From positions 62,472,915 to 62,536,914 of the forward strand of contig OY987300.1 of NCBI GenBank assembly GCA_963920635.1: a stretch of 64,000 bases of DNA, in the 5' to 3' direction. A program made the position numbers and the translations under genes. The notes below the pieces were generated by a model. It was not told where the DNA came from, made no database searches, and saw nothing but the letters and a program-made list of their open reading frames with translations. The DNA is from Pseudeuparius sepicola (Eukaryota > Arthropoda > Insecta > Coleoptera > Anthribidae). Below are positions 13,791 to 26,253 of the stretch, one piece after another. Numbering within the stretch: position 1 is the stretch's first letter; every line of letters starts with the position of its first letter.

Positions 13791-14157
13791 AAATGTCAAT
13801 TTACTATCTCATCTCCTAACATATTTTACCTTTCTCCGCACCATTAAACTAATTAATCTTAGTCTTACTATTAAGAATATTATATAAAGCACACATTAAA
13901 GCGACTTAGTCTACAGAGGGTCCACCCTTCTATTTCAGTCTGTCTTACCTAAAACCCCAATTTTTTAAAGTTACCATAGTATTATAAAAAGTATAAGACG
14001 TCACCACACGTCGACCCTATTTAATTCAATGTCAAAAAGCGAAAAAAAGCGACTCCGTTTTGCTTGTGTGCCGTTCGTACCCAAATACTATACGCCATTG
14101 AATATAAGAAATACGCCCCCTATAGGCGCAATGCTAAACTAGCCTATGGGCCATGCC

Positions 14158-14190
14158 CAAGAACGGTAGACGCACTCTACCGTTCTTGGG
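14158..14190. mobile_element. Minimal TIR-TIR relic with 8-bp target duplication
   Basis: CCAAGAACGGTAGA and its reverse complement are separated by only CGCAC. The unit is flanked on both sides by GGCCATGC. The same terminal sequence bounds the 1.15-kb element at 25040-26186. An 8-bp duplication suits the hAT or P superfamilies. It seems to be an element reduced to almost nothing but its ends. Confidence 0.65.
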
Positions 14191-14191
14191 C

Positions 14192-15488
14192 CATGCCAAC
14201 AATGAACAACAACAAAGAACAACCCAGTGTAGACAAGGTGGCTAGCCCCGTTCACATGGTGACGATGGCCCATATATTAGTTCGCATAGTCCCGTCGGGG
14301 CGTTGGTATCTTAAATTCAGTCGCGTATACAGGAGCCAGTTATTATTTTTGTTTTATGTCTATGAACTAACCTTAAATTTACGATGCAAATGCTATAATT
14401 TGCAAATAGAAATGGAAAAAATGGTTGATAGTGAAGTTATGGTAAGTTATATTTTTCGTTAATTAGCATTGATACCGCAAGAGAATCAAGCGAAGGTCCA
14501 TAAAACATCAAACTGACAATCAGTGATTCTACTGCGCAACTCGGAGCTTCACGTACCTAATAAACGGCTGGTGCTCGAGGAGGCAGGGGGGAGGAAGAAA
14601 GAGCAACTCTGGAGCATCAAGCTCAAGCATACCCGAAAGAATGAAATGGAAGTGTAGTACTCCTGGGTAGCTCTGGAGTGCTCTAAATGTAATACCCGAA
14701 AGCGACTATGGTAACAAGCCGGAACCGTCGCAGCGACGGTGCCGAACAAGCACAAGCACGATACACAGAAAACGGTATGCCCGCGCGCAGGTGCTGTGAC
14801 GTCAACGGTGACGCTTATTCGACAAAATCATGGCTTACTTTTATTTTTAAACGGAAATTTGACTCGTTTTATAGTGAGCTAGGCAACCACATATACACCA
14901 AAGTGTCTCCAGCGTCTAAGCTTGACGCGTTGATTGATAGGTCCATCGACGTTTGACGCGAAATTGATAACTGACGTATGTCAGTGAGACTAATTTTCGT
15001 ATTTTTTTATAAGTTGGGCGCGCTTTTGTCAGAGCATATTAAACAACCATGAGTAAAACTTGAGAAATCATCGGCAAATTCAATGACCTTGAGCCATATT
15101 GGGGGAATAGAAGTCAGAGGTGTAGTCGGGAAAATCAATTCAGAAATACAGAGTAGTATTAGTAAAGTATATAGTGTGTGGTAATCACAAGCAGCTTTGA
15201 CTCCTTCCTGGCATTCTTTATTTAAATATACTAGCCCAAAGCACAATTTACAAAAAAGTACAATTCACGGCACTGTAATAACTTTCATACAGCCAAAAAA
15301 GAACTGCCCAATCGCCCCGACATTGCATCCATTTGACAGAATCTATTCCCAAATGGCGGCTGCGCGAATAGGTGCGCAGAATTTTCCCGCCATGGGGTTA
15401 GAGACTGCTGGTTGTTTTATATGCTTTGCTAAAATTATATCTACTGGGTGATTCAAAACAAATACCGCACATACCATACAGAGATATA
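14192..15488. other. Intergenic stretch, no supported gene
   Basis: Locally GC-richer than its surroundings, with open frames on both strands, but no recognisable domain or coherent splice structure. I see no reason to call a gene. Confidence 0.4.
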
Positions 15489-16140
15489 GAGGGTGTAAAT
15501 GAATAAGTGCGAAAAAATTCAAGTGGTGAATCTTTGAGTGATTCTAAGTCGAAAAGTTTATATAAACATATAGGTCTGGTAATGCTTCCTTTTCAAGATA
15601 CAGGGTGTCAAACTCTTCTTAAAAAATCGCTTTTTCGTAAATATCTTAATTATCCTTTAGCCGATTTTGTTGAAATTTGGCAGTGTTATTTATGGTAGAA
15701 AGAGGCTAATTTAGCCCCTACTAGATTAAAATTATTAAGTACAGTGGCGCCCCGAGGGCACCTTAACCAATAATTTTGTAAAAAAAATATGCGCCAGACT
15801 TTTTTTTTGAGAAAAAAAAAATAAAAATAACTTTATTGCATGTCTCCGGGACAACATAATAAAAAAATTAAAACTACCAATTAACAAAAACTAGGGTATA
15901 CCCGATATTTTTTCTATATTAATAGCTTCTAGACTTAAAAATTGCTATAAACGGTAATGCTATATAGTATAGCTATAAAAAAATTTTGTTTTATTACAAT
16001 AATTATTAAAAAATGTTTGACAGCCTGTATTTTGAAAACGAAGCATTAGAGGACCTATATGTTTATATAAACTTTTGGTCTTAGAATTACTCAAAGATTC
16101 ACCCCTTGCATTTTTTTGCACTTTATTCATTTACCCCCTG
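15489..16140. mobile_element. Tc1/mariner-type long-TIR element (TA-flanked)
   Basis: GAGGGTGTAAATGAATAA at the left end pairs with its reverse complement at the right end. Homology continues through roughly 130 bases per arm, including the block near TTTATATAAACATATAGG. Both ends abut TA. No transposase frame is present, so it is non-autonomous. Confidence 0.65.
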
Positions 16141-16730
16141 TAGAAGTAATCTACACAAAAAATACAATTTTCAAGGAAAAATACATAAAATGAGATTTGG
16201 GAAATCATTAATATTATTTTGAAATTGACCGCAGACGTACCTAAGTAAAAACAGTAAATGGCAAAAATCTTGATATTTTAATAGAGTGTACTAATAAATA
16301 ATCCTATTAAGGTAGTTTTTACAGACAGCGAGTGGGTCATTTTTCAAATTTATTAAAGCAAAAATTAACGCCAAACTTGAAATTCTAAATATTCAGAGTT
16401 AAAAAGAATTCCCTAAATGATGCACACATTTTGAAGAATACTTATTGCATATAATTATGTGATTCTTAAAATCCACACGCTTTGTTTCAAATTGTATGGA
16501 AAATGATAATAATAAAGTTGTTATTCTTGCACCTTGCTCCTTTGCTTCAATAATTTTTGTTTGTTCAATACTGCGCTTTTGAGTATTGATTGGGTTGGGA
16601 TACAAATTAAATGAAATATTGTTTCCTGAAAATTGGAAAACGTTTGTTAAAGCTAATGGATCAAAACAGAACAAATTTTTATAATGAATAAAAAATGTAC
16701 AAGAGCAGTTTTTGTGTAATAAAGCTAAAT
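16141..16730. other. Gap between two long-TIR elements
   Basis: AT-rich, with no gene or repeat boundary that I can support. Confidence 0.4.
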
Positions 16731-16744
16731 TTTGTTTACGGCAA

Positions 16745-17400
16745 ACTTTAACAGATGATAGAAAAACTCATTTTAAGGTGTTTTTTTTTTTTATATAAAC
16801 ATAGATCCGTAAGTTCTTCGTTTCTGAGATACAAGGCGTTGTAGTTCTCTGTTAAATTGACTTATGGCAATATCTCCCAAAGTAGAGCTGCTGAACTGAA
16901 ATTTGGCACTGCAGGGTTTTTGCGGATGGAGACTATAAGCTGATAATGTGAATTTCTACGTACCTATATCTCACAGAGGGCGCTACATGCGCTATTTTTG
17001 GATGGTGCTTTTAGTCCTAACTTTTTTGAGGTTATGCTTTTAGCCTTGCATCATTTTAGTGCATAGTGCATCTTTTTATTCTGCAACAAAAAGGTAGATA
17101 CTCGATACTCTTGTTTCATAACGCCGTTTGCGTTAAAATTGATAAATGTGCCCCAAAACACCTGTTAACTCCAACATTTGAAAAAACATTTTTGCCTGGC
17201 GCTTTCAAATGCTACAGATCAACTGTACAGTCAAAATGATGAAAAAATGCCAAATATTTTGGGAGATATTGCCATAATTCAATTTCAAAAAGAGAACTAC
17301 AACGCCCTGTATCTCAGAAACGAAGAACTTTAGGACCTAGGTATATTTATATGAAAAACCCAACTTAAAATGAGTTTTTCTATCATCTGTTAAAGTTAAA
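16745..17400. mobile_element. Long-inverted-repeat element (foldback family)
   Basis: AACTTTAACAGATGATAG at the left end and its reverse complement at the right end start arms of about 120 bases. The inner arms share GTATCTCAGAAACGAAG-like sequence. A relative of this family occupies about 53841-54700. No coding sequence. Confidence 0.65.
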
Positions 17401-17623
17401 CAATCCGGCGGTTAATAGTTATTAGTGAACATATTTTACTTGATATTTTAGGCGATATGATTATATAAATATGATCTATATGACCTATAATAATATATGA
17501 TACTCAAATTTTTAATAAAACAAGACGCGTCCCTTCATATATGATGCGAGACCTGATACCCCTAAAACTGCCACGCGACTCACGCGAGTATGCAAATATA
17601 CAACCCAAATACCGGCAATTAGC

Positions 17624-17645
17624 GGGTTTTTCCAGGAAAAATCAA
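17624..17645. promoter_or_regulatory. Two kappaB-like sites head to head (speculative)
   Basis: GGGTTTTTCC is followed at once by AGGAAAAATC, which reads GATTTTTCCT on the other strand. Both resemble insect Rel/NF-kappaB sites, and they lie about 170 bases upstream of the ATG at 17803. Such short matches arise by chance, so this is a hint only. Confidence 0.2.
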
Positions 17646-17802
17646 TCGGTATCAGTCCAGCGCAGGTCAGCAAACACCGCGTGTACACGTGAAAGGGTGG
17701 TAAAGAGCCGATCGATTGATCACCCCCTCAGTAAGGCCGCGACTACCGAGCAGGGGGGTGCAGTCAGCCACCTCTCACCAATGTCTTTCGATCCGGGGTG
17801 AT

Positions 17803-18165
17803 ATGGGGCGCGCGATGCCTCACTTCTGGGACCACCTCGGCGGCCACCACAGTCCCCCCAAGCAGAGGAACCTGCAGGATGGGCTCTTCCAAATCGCCTC
17901 GCAGACTTGCAGCCTGTTGGTACAGGTCAACAACACGAATAACATCAGTTACGGGAACAACGCGACGAACGTGCACATGCACAACCCGTCATCGCCGCCC
18001 AGAGAGCCCAAGGGGGGTAACAGGGCTCCGGGCCCTCAGGGTTCTGGGACTAGGACCGAGGCGGATAGGGAACAACTGATAGTGCTCATACCTCCCAACG
18101 ACGACAAGCAAATAAACCATAATAAGTTTAGATCGGGCAGCCTCTTCAATAGACCTAGATTACCG
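17803..18165 (+). CDS. 5' coding exon of an unidentified gene (partial)
   Basis: An ATG with good context (G at -3, G at +4) opens 121 codons that end at a strong donor, CCG|GTAAGT, in phase 0. The region is clearly GC-richer than its surroundings. Upstream lies an 86-codon reading frame (17541-17801) ending just before the ATG, perhaps a uORF in the leader. The protein starts MGRAMPHFWDHLGGHH, has a hydrophobic/Asn-rich segment SLLVQVNNTNNISYGNN at about residues 44-60, then a polar Pro/Gly-rich stretch. The segment resembles the RHIM-like motifs of insect IMD and PGRP-LC/LE proteins, but I am not certain. I could not find downstream exons before the PLD gene at 36.5 kb, so the rest of the gene is unlocated. 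Confidence 0.55.
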
Positions 18166-19042
18166 GTAAGTATTATTTCGGGGTACCTATATACTTATCT
18201 ACAGGTTGTCTGTCGTCTTAAAAAATAAAAAAAAATGCTGCTAACGAATATACTTCCACATAGGGTTAGCAGATGAAAACTTATCTACCCAGGACAAGCC
18301 TTCGAGAAAATGCGGACGTCACAATTATTGTCTTTGTATTTTTTTGAGTTTTTAAATTATTATATTATTATGTATATATTTTTTTAATTTTTATTTTTTT
18401 TTGACAAAGTAACAATTTTCCCATTATCTACTGATTGACTGATGCTGGTTACCATTTTCTTTTTACCAATAAAACAAGGCCCAAGGGCAAAAAAAATTAT
18501 CCACAAAAACTTACAAAGTAAAACAAGTTACAACACGCACACTTTACAGGTACTTTTCGCTGCTTTGTATTTTATTTAAAAAGTTAAATTTTCTGGCAAA
18601 ATCGTAATTATAAGTAGTCATAAGTATTCCTTATTCCTTTCACAGAAGATAAAGGCAGTCTATTTCTTTCTTTGGTCCACTGGGCAGAAATAGCAATAAG
18701 TAAAAATATTCTCTCCACATTGGAATTGTGGCATTGTGAGATGGGATTGTAAAAATAAATTCGTCTGCTTTTAGTTTTAGTAACTGTGAAAAAGTTTATT
18801 ATGTTGCATTATTTGTTGTTTTTAACCACGCATAGGTATAGGTACTTTAAAATCCGGACATAACTATTTTTAAATTCATGAAAACAATTCAAAACTACAT
18901 GATTTTTTGTTATGAAAATAAATTTAAAATACTTAATAGTTTCAATTTAACATAATACTTAACAGTGCCATAGCAATTATCTTAAAAATGACAGTATCAA
19001 AATGGACTGTACACTGTACCACAGAATAAATAGAGCTTTGCA
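18166..19042. other. Putative intron of the exon at 17803, no feature
   Basis: AT-rich and without coding character. If the upstream exon is real, this is the start of its first intron. Confidence 0.3.
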
Positions 19043-19274
19043 ACAGAAGCCTCCTTACGGACATGTGTCAAAAATAAGCGACCCTCCATTTCAATTTACA
19101 GAAAGACAGACAGTATTTTAAGCATAAATTTGGTTCTAATATAATCTCTTTGTTATGTAGATTAACGTAAAATCCAATAAAATGCATATTATAACGATAT
19201 TATTCATGTCTTTAGAAGATATTTCGCTAAAAAGCGAGCCTTCTTTTGACACATGTCGCTAAGGATTTGTCTGT
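19043..19274. mobile_element. Small MITE with ~30-bp imperfect TIRs
   Basis: ACAGAAGCCTCCTTACGGAC at the left and the reverse complement of ACAGACAAATCCTTAGCGAC at the right, both followed inward by ATGTGTCAAAA. The 230-bp element has no coding sequence, and its superfamily is not assigned. Confidence 0.55.
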
Positions 19275-19772
19275 ATTACTCGTTAGTCTGTGACTACTAT
19301 TACAATATAAATGCTCAGTGAACATCTACACTCTATTCAATCAAAATGCAAGTTGGACGTAAACATTTACACGATGGAAACACGTGAACAATCCTGAGGA
19401 CTAATACGGGGCAGGGCCGCATTAAGCACGATCTCTATGAATTTTGAAATATAAAATATTAAAATAATATGCCCCGGTATTAAGAACTTTAAAAACAAAC
19501 TTTTATGGCACACCTAGTCATTCACTTACCTGCAAACTTCTACTATTAACACAAATCGTAGCTCCAACAATTAATAAACAGCGAAAGAATTATATCGGAA
19601 AAAATTAAAAGTCCACTTGTAACTCAATACACCTCTGTAATAAATAACGACTCGCTGAACTCGCCTGCCGGGAAAAACTTTATAGCCAACTAGCCAATAG
19701 CAAGCCGATCACGTGCTTACCATGCAACAACTTTTGTTTATCTTTCACTTGCGTTTAGTTTGAATAGAGTTT

Positions 19773-21266
19773 AGTGTTTACACCAAGGTTAGTTTATAGG
19801 AAGGTTAGGACATTCCCCCACTCTTAAAGAAAACCAAAGGCCGTCCCTTTGAACCGGCAACATCGCGCGACGGTGCGGCTCTCACCAGCTGCCCTTCAGC
19901 TTGATGCCAATGACGTATCAAAAGGGACAACACGGGTATTGAAAGCCGAAAACAAAGTAAAAACACAAACATAAAACAAAAATGCGATGCACCAACATGC
20001 ACCACAAAGTTCCGTTATTTCATTGCACAAACATTAAAATAAAGAAATAACCGAAAACAGCTAAAACAACATAAATATGCACCATAAACAAAGTACAGGG
20101 TTATGCACATAACATTTTACCCCCCTTAACTCTTTTATTTTTCGTGATAGAAAAAAATGGTAAATAGAAAAGTTGTAGGGAATTTTATTGTGAGTTTAAA
20201 GAGCATATCAGATCTGCCGATATACAGGGTGTTGTCAAGATACAAACCAAACCTTTGTTTTTTTAAATAGAATACCCTGTATGTTATTAGTTTTTTCAAA
20301 TCTATTCTTCATTCCGATTCCAACGATATATATATATGTATATGTCTTATGTTTGGTTCAATGGTTTACTCGCAATTTGCTTTTAAATACTGGATTATCA
20401 TATACCTACCTATTAGTTAAATATCCAGATGGCCATGAAAAATAATAAACTGTCATGATAACAAAAGTTTGACATTTGAAAGAACAAACGATATCAACCA
20501 ATTAAAACAGAAGATAACTGAAGAAATCCGACTCCTCAATGAATCCAGCGCAGTAATAAATTTTAAGGGAAGCCTAGTTAAGCGATATAATCTCTGTCTT
20601 GCGCAGAATGGAGGCGTCATCGAACATCTTTTATAGTGTAGGTGCTAACTTCATAGTAGTTTATATATAGGTCTAATTCATCAATAAACCTGGTTTGTTT
20701 TTATGTTTAATATTTTTTATTTATTTATTGTAAGAAACTACAAAACTAAACCTAATGGTTTACAACTGTCAAATGTCGAACTTTTGTTATGACAGCAAAT
20801 TCCGAGTAAACCATTGAACCAAACATATTACATATATATATCGTTGGAATCGGAATGAAGAATAGATTTAAAAAAAAATCAATAATATACAGGGTGTTCC
20901 ATTTTAAAAAACAGGTTTGGTTTGTATCTTGACAACACCCTGCATATCGGCAGATCTGATATGCTCTTTAAACTCGCAAGAAAATTCCCTACAACTTTTC
21001 TATTTACCATTTTTTTCTATGACGAAAAATAAAAGAGTTAAGGGGGGTAAAATGTTATGTGCATAACCCTGTACATGCCAAAAACGTCTGTGTGCGCCTA
21101 TGGCTGGATGCGTTATCTATTTAGGGAGTTACTAAATCGCCAATTCACGTGTAAATGCTACCAACTTAAATTGCGACCTTTGCCCCCTTTGCCTCTCTCA
21201 CCCCCCCCCTTCCCTTCCAAGTCGTCGAATGTTCTAACCTTCCTATAAACTAACCTTGGTTTACAC
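19773..21266. repeat. Outer inverted repeat enclosing a nested foldback
   Basis: About 39 bases around CCAAGGTTAGTTTATAGGAA (19773-19812) recur inverted at 21228-21266. Inside sits the 976-bp TA-flanked foldback at 20096-21071. This suggests a TIR element that received a later insertion, or a larger foldback with decayed intermediate arms. Confidence 0.5.
20096..21071 (+). mobile_element. Tc1/mariner-type foldback with transposase C-terminal remnant
   Basis: The ends CAGGGTTATGCACATAAC and its reverse complement are each bordered by TA. Arms run about 300 bases (to about 20400 and from about 20760). Between them, around 20470-20635, the plus strand encodes a piece ending RYNLCLAQNGGVIEHLL and a stop. 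This resembles the C terminus of IS630/Tc1/mariner transposases of insects. The catalytic domain is deleted. Confidence 0.75.
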
Positions 21267-21652
21267 CTACTTTTCTCAACAAACAACTCCACATTCTTCA
21301 ACATTTCATCTTTTCAGCTGCAGCATTTCAGTTGCTACATTTACTTCAAATATTCTTATTTTTTAATAATTATTATACATTTTGCGTTGCTGGTGCTATT
21401 GGTTGAGTAAACACACATTCCTGTTCAGGAAAAATTCTATTGGGGATGTCATTTACTAACGTCATAAGTACGTCCATGGGTAACTAATAAGACTTTATGT
21501 CAACCAAAAATATTACCAATTTTTTCGTAAATTTTTGTAACAAAAATATAGAACAGGCAAGTGTGGCACATCAGAAATCACACATAATTGAATGATTTTA
21601 TGTAGGTTCACTAAAATTGTTTTGAATGAAATATACAAATAGGAAATTACTT

Positions 21653-22520
21653 ATACAATGTGTCCACGGCAAAGGGGTATTATAGGTCTATATGACAATT
21701 TTTTTTTGCATTACCAACACAATTTTTTGTATTCTGCTCTTGCTTCATCCAAAAACGATTTTAAGTATCTTGGACTTTAAAAAATTTATAGAGGGCGCTG
21801 GTAGCAGCTTAAAAATAAAAATCGCATCAGGTGAAGGGCTTTTTCTGTGCGAAATATTGAAACATTTTATTAGAAAAACTTGCTCAGAATTAAAAAATAT
21901 GACATTGTATCAAATTACAGAACTAAATAATTTTTTTATTTATATATATTTTTAAAATTATAAATGTAATCATAATTTAAATTTATTTATTCTACCCATG
22001 TTCCTCCAACAATAAATTATTCTGAAACAAAGACGGATCACTTATTTTTGTTTCCATGGCATACGCTTCTTAAAACATTAAAATTACAAATAAATGCTAT
22101 AAATTCAATTGACCTACAACCATTCAAAATAGCTACAAAGAATTTAAGAACAGAGTTGAGATGTGTGCTGAAAATGGAGGAACATGGGTAGAATAAATAA
22201 GTTGAAATTATGATTACATATTATTTATAATATTTTAAAAAATATATAAATAAAAAAAATTATTTAGTTCTCTAATTTGATACAATGTCATATTTTTTAA
22301 TTTTGAGCAAGTTTTTTTAATAAAATTTTTTAATATTTCGCACAGAAAATGCGCTTTACCTGATGCGCTTTTTATTCTCTATAAATTTTTTAAAGTCCAA
22401 GATGCTAAAAAGTGTTTTTGAGTGAAGCAAGAGCAGAATAAAAAAAATTGTGTTTGTAATGCAAGAAAAATTGTCATATACACCTGCTACATAATACCGC
22501 TTTGCCCTGGTCACATTGTA
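21653..22520. repeat. Foldback element with ~350-bp arms
   Basis: Left arm 21653-22010 and right arm 22180-22520 are reverse complements at roughly 85-90 percent by eye. The ends read TACAATGTG...CACATTGTA. The non-paired centre is short and has no reading frame. Confidence 0.75.
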
Positions 22521-22997
22521 TGTATTATTTAGAAAAATGAAAAAAATAGAACTATTTTCTAGAGGTCTGAAATCTGGTACAGCGGGATAAAATTGAAAGA
22601 ACAACTTTTCTATACAATATTTTTCGAAATTTTGAGAAATAATGGATTTTGAGTTCTCTTTTTAAATGACAAATTTAACATTTAAAGAAAATAACATGGT
22701 TGCTATTATTTGAGCGCTCATTATTTGATATCATTTTTTAAGCAAAACATAAAAAATTTCTTAAATCGAATACTTAAGTAATGATTAACAGATCAAAATC
22801 AAACAAACTTACCTGTAAAGTTCCATCGTAATAAGTCATTATTGTACTAAAATAGACTGCTGTCCGAAGACCAATCATTGGCAGGCTGTAAACCAGTGGC
22901 AGCGCTGACCTCACCTTTTATTTCATATGCAGATGCAGACGGAACGCCGCGCCTGATGCAAATTATTGAGGGCGGCACGCCGTAAACACCACATAAC

Positions 22998-23030
22998 CCC
23001 AGAAAAAGACGAATTCGTCTTTTTTCTGGG
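22998..23030. repeat. 33-bp near-perfect palindrome
   Basis: CCCAGAAAAAGACGAA is followed directly by its reverse complement with one extra T, leaving no spacer. It may be a second case of transposon ends fused together, as at 14158-14190. Confidence 0.5.
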
Positions 23031-23493
23031 ACATAACGTCGCATGTGTTTATGAAATTATTACGTAATGTATGTGCCATGTTAATGTAACGTTGAACGTT
23101 TGAAGTAAAGATCATTATTATTAAGTCCGTCAGTTTGATATTTAGTGTGCGTAATTAAACCGCGCGGGGATGATTCTCTGCGTGTGTGATGCAGGGTGGA
23201 CAATTATTCCAAAACATTATATTATATTATTTAGGACATATTTTAGGCATTTTGCTGATTATGAGATTGAGCAACTAATTGTAATAGTTACTGTTATAAT
23301 AAATATAAAATGGAACGATGACCAGCTGAGTATTAGAAAATAACCAATTATTAGTTCATAGAATGGGTATGAACACTTGTATAACAATCTGTATCGAGAC
23401 GTTGAATAAAGCACGTCGATTACGATGCCAGTATATTAACTCTGTGTATCATTAAGTCGTTAACATCACATGTGTGTGGCGACATAAGCGGTA

Positions 23494-24150
23494 CCAGCTG
23501 GCGACGCGAAACGTCAGTACGTCGAGAGGGAGGTAGCTTTTTGTAGTTGTTTTGTGTTGGACTGTGTTTTTAGTAATATAGGACGTGGAGTTTTATTAAT
23601 AAGGTGGTAAAACAGCATTGATTCAGAATAAAATGTTTAAAATTCAATTTTAGTTTATAGGTTTTAAGTTGTGTCTATAGGTAGTTTCGGACTTATTTAA
23701 ATCATGATGTGGACGTATCCCGTTCCCAACTGCAAGGGAAACTATACGAAGGAGGTCCTAAACTGTCCTCTCCCCCCCCTAATAAGACCCCATTTTAAGG
23801 AAAAAGTGGGTTAAAGGCCATCAAAAGATATTCTGTTCCTACACGGTCTTTCAGGCTAAAAGTGGTTTTGGTTTGGACTGTTTGTTAAAATCAGAAAGTT
23901 TTATGGTTTTATTCTTTCGAATTTAGTTGTATCTAGGCACGCAAATAAGTAATAGGTAAATGGCATTTACGAAAATGTCACCGGTAGGTAGATATCTAAA
24001 TGCACCAAAAGCCCTAGAAAATGTGACTTTCACTCGTAGATTATTATCCGGGTTGTAAAACCATGAGATATATATGTAAACAATCATTTTAAAGTGTTTA
24101 TTTACAAAGTTGACATCTTGAAATATGAATTTGGCGCCTTAGGACTCATC
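23494..24150 (+). repeat. Tandem duplicate unit A with degenerate THAP domain
   Basis: The unit begins CCAGCTGGCGACGCGAAACG and matches the next unit (24187-24930) along its length, with small indels. From the ATG at 23704 it encodes an eroded THAP zinc-finger start (P-V-P-N-C-K-G-N) that soon loses frame. A second ATG follows at once. THAP domains of this type form the DNA-binding N terminus of P-element-like transposases and of domesticated genes. This is a pseudogenised first exon inside a repeat. Confidence 0.65.
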
Positions 24151-24186
24151 GGCCTCATCCGGCACCGTCGCAATGATAAAGGCCTG

Positions 24187-24930
24187 CCAGCTGGTGACGC
24201 GAAACGTCACTACGTCATCACAGGGAGGTCGATAGGTTGTTTTTTGAAGTTGTTTACGTTTACTTGTCTGGCGATTTTCCTGTTTTAAAGAATGTTTGTT
24301 GTGTGTTGGACTGTGTTTTTTAGTAATATAGGACGTGGAGTTTTATTAATAAGGTGGTAAAACAGCAGTGGTTCAGAATAAAGTGATTAAAGTTCAATTT
24401 TAGTTTTAGGTTGTGTCTATAGTTTCGGACTAATTTAAATCATGCCGTGGACGTGCTCCGTTCCCAACTGCAAGGGAAACTTCAAAGGCGGTCCTAATGT
24501 GTCCGCTTTTTCCTCCATAAAGACCCCATTTTAAGGGAAAAGTGGGTTAAGGCCATCAAAAGAGATTTTGTTCCTACACAGTTTTCCAGGATTTTGGTTT
24601 GGACTGTTGGAGAGTGTTATACCTAAAAATTTTACGTGATTAAACGTAACTACCTTGAAATCAGTAAGTTTTATGGTTTTATTTATTCGAATTTAGTTGT
24701 ATCTAGGCAGGCAAATGAGAAATAATTGGCATTTACGAAAATTTTACCGGTAGATATCTCAATGCACCAAAACCCCTTGAAAATGTGACTTTCACTCCCG
24801 TAGATTATTATCCGTGTTGTAAAACCATGAGCTATATATGTAAACAATCATTTTAAAGTGTTTTTTTACCAAATTTACCAAGTTGACACCTTGAAATTTG
24901 AATTTGGCGCCTTCGGCTTACCTCCCTTGG
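24187..24930 (+). repeat. Tandem duplicate unit B with degenerate THAP domain
   Basis: The ATG at 24442 opens MPWTCSVPNCKGNFKGGPNV, a good THAP N terminus (C-x4-C spacing and the conserved MP start). A one-base shift then moves the expected continuation (DPILREKWVKAIKRDFVP) into another frame, so the copy is dead. Unit B is better preserved than unit A. Two short GC-rich repeats of about 46 bases (24928-25025) follow it. Confidence 0.7.
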
Positions 24931-25039
24931 ATGACTCATCGCTTTCAGCTGGCGGGCCTTGTTATTGCGACGGTGCCGCCTCATCGCTGTCAGCTGCCGG
25001 GCCGTGTCATTGCGACGGTGCCGACATAAGTCGTTGTGC

Positions 25040-26186
25040 TCCAAGAACGGTAGACGCACAGGATTGCTCGATCTCATAAGCGTAATGTTCGACAGTCGGC
25101 AGACGGGTGTGACGTCAGCGCTAGACCAACGGTTAATTTGTATATCGTGCGGTGCGGGTTTTGGCGTGTGTTTCGTGTATTTTATTTAATCTGTTTTTAG
25201 TTTTCAAACTATTATTGAATCTTTATACTAAATTAGTACATCTTACTTAGTATTAAAAACGTAAGAACTAATACAGGATGATTTTTTTAGGACTACCACC
25301 GCGATTTTCTCCCTTATTTTGCGCCCTACAAAAAACATAAGAAACAAAAATGTGACAATTTTGAATAGCTAGGAGATGCTGAAAAATAAATCGGCATCCA
25401 TGGCCTACTTGTTGCGCAGTATAAAAAACTTAATATTGAGCAAAACTATTAATAGCCGTAGCATGTTTATTTTAAGAGATAGGGGAAAACTTTCATATTA
25501 AAAATTGAGGGTCTTCGGCCCTCTTGCGAGGCTATGAAATTTTTTTGTTTATTTCTTATTAGCGATTTTCTCGCTTACCTTGCGCCGCACAGAAAATTCG
25601 TAAATAAACAAAATATTATGACGATTTTGGAGCATAATACTAAGAAACCCACAAAGAGACAAAAATTTGAATGGCTTTAAGAGAGCCGAAGACCCTGTGT
25701 AATTTTCTTTAATTAACTAAATACCCACCCAGTGCTATTGTTAGTGCCATAAATTTTTAATAAAGTTTTCTTCTATCTCCTAAAATAAACGGCTATTATT
25801 AATTTCGCTCAATTTGAGTTTTTTTATATTGCGCGACAAGTTGTCCATGGATGTCAGCTTCTTTTTCAGCGCTACCTATCTCTCCAAAATTCCTACATTT
25901 TTGTTATAATCTCTCCAATAGGTATCGAATCTGTTGTGCCATTATAGCATAGAAGTTAGATTTGAGATCACCTCGTCATTGTCCTCGATTTTTTTGTAGG
26001 TATTGGGTGATTTAATACTTAGTCTTAATACATTCTAAGTAAAAAATAAAACTTCTCTGAACTCTTAATCTAAAAAACAAAGGATTGGCAAAATTAGTTC
26101 AATAATACAGAATATCCACACTATATGACGTCACGCGTGCGGCGAATTTTGTCGGATCGAGCAATCCTGTGAGTCTACCGTTCTTG
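25040..26186. mobile_element. 1.15-kb TIR element (same ends as the 14158 relic)
   Basis: CCAAGAACGGTAGACGCACA at the left is matched by its reverse complement at the right; the TIR runs about 33 bases to GGATTGCTCGATC. The flanks GTTGTGCT and GATGTGCC agree at 6 of 8 positions, consistent with an old 8-bp duplication. An inner imperfect foldback (about 25330-25500 against 25720-25890) is present. No transposase was found. Confidence 0.7.
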
Positions 26187-26253
26187 GATGTGCCCTTCGT
26201 TCTTTTGACATTAGCGCGCCCGCAATAAGTTCACGCGGTAGATGATGGCTCTA

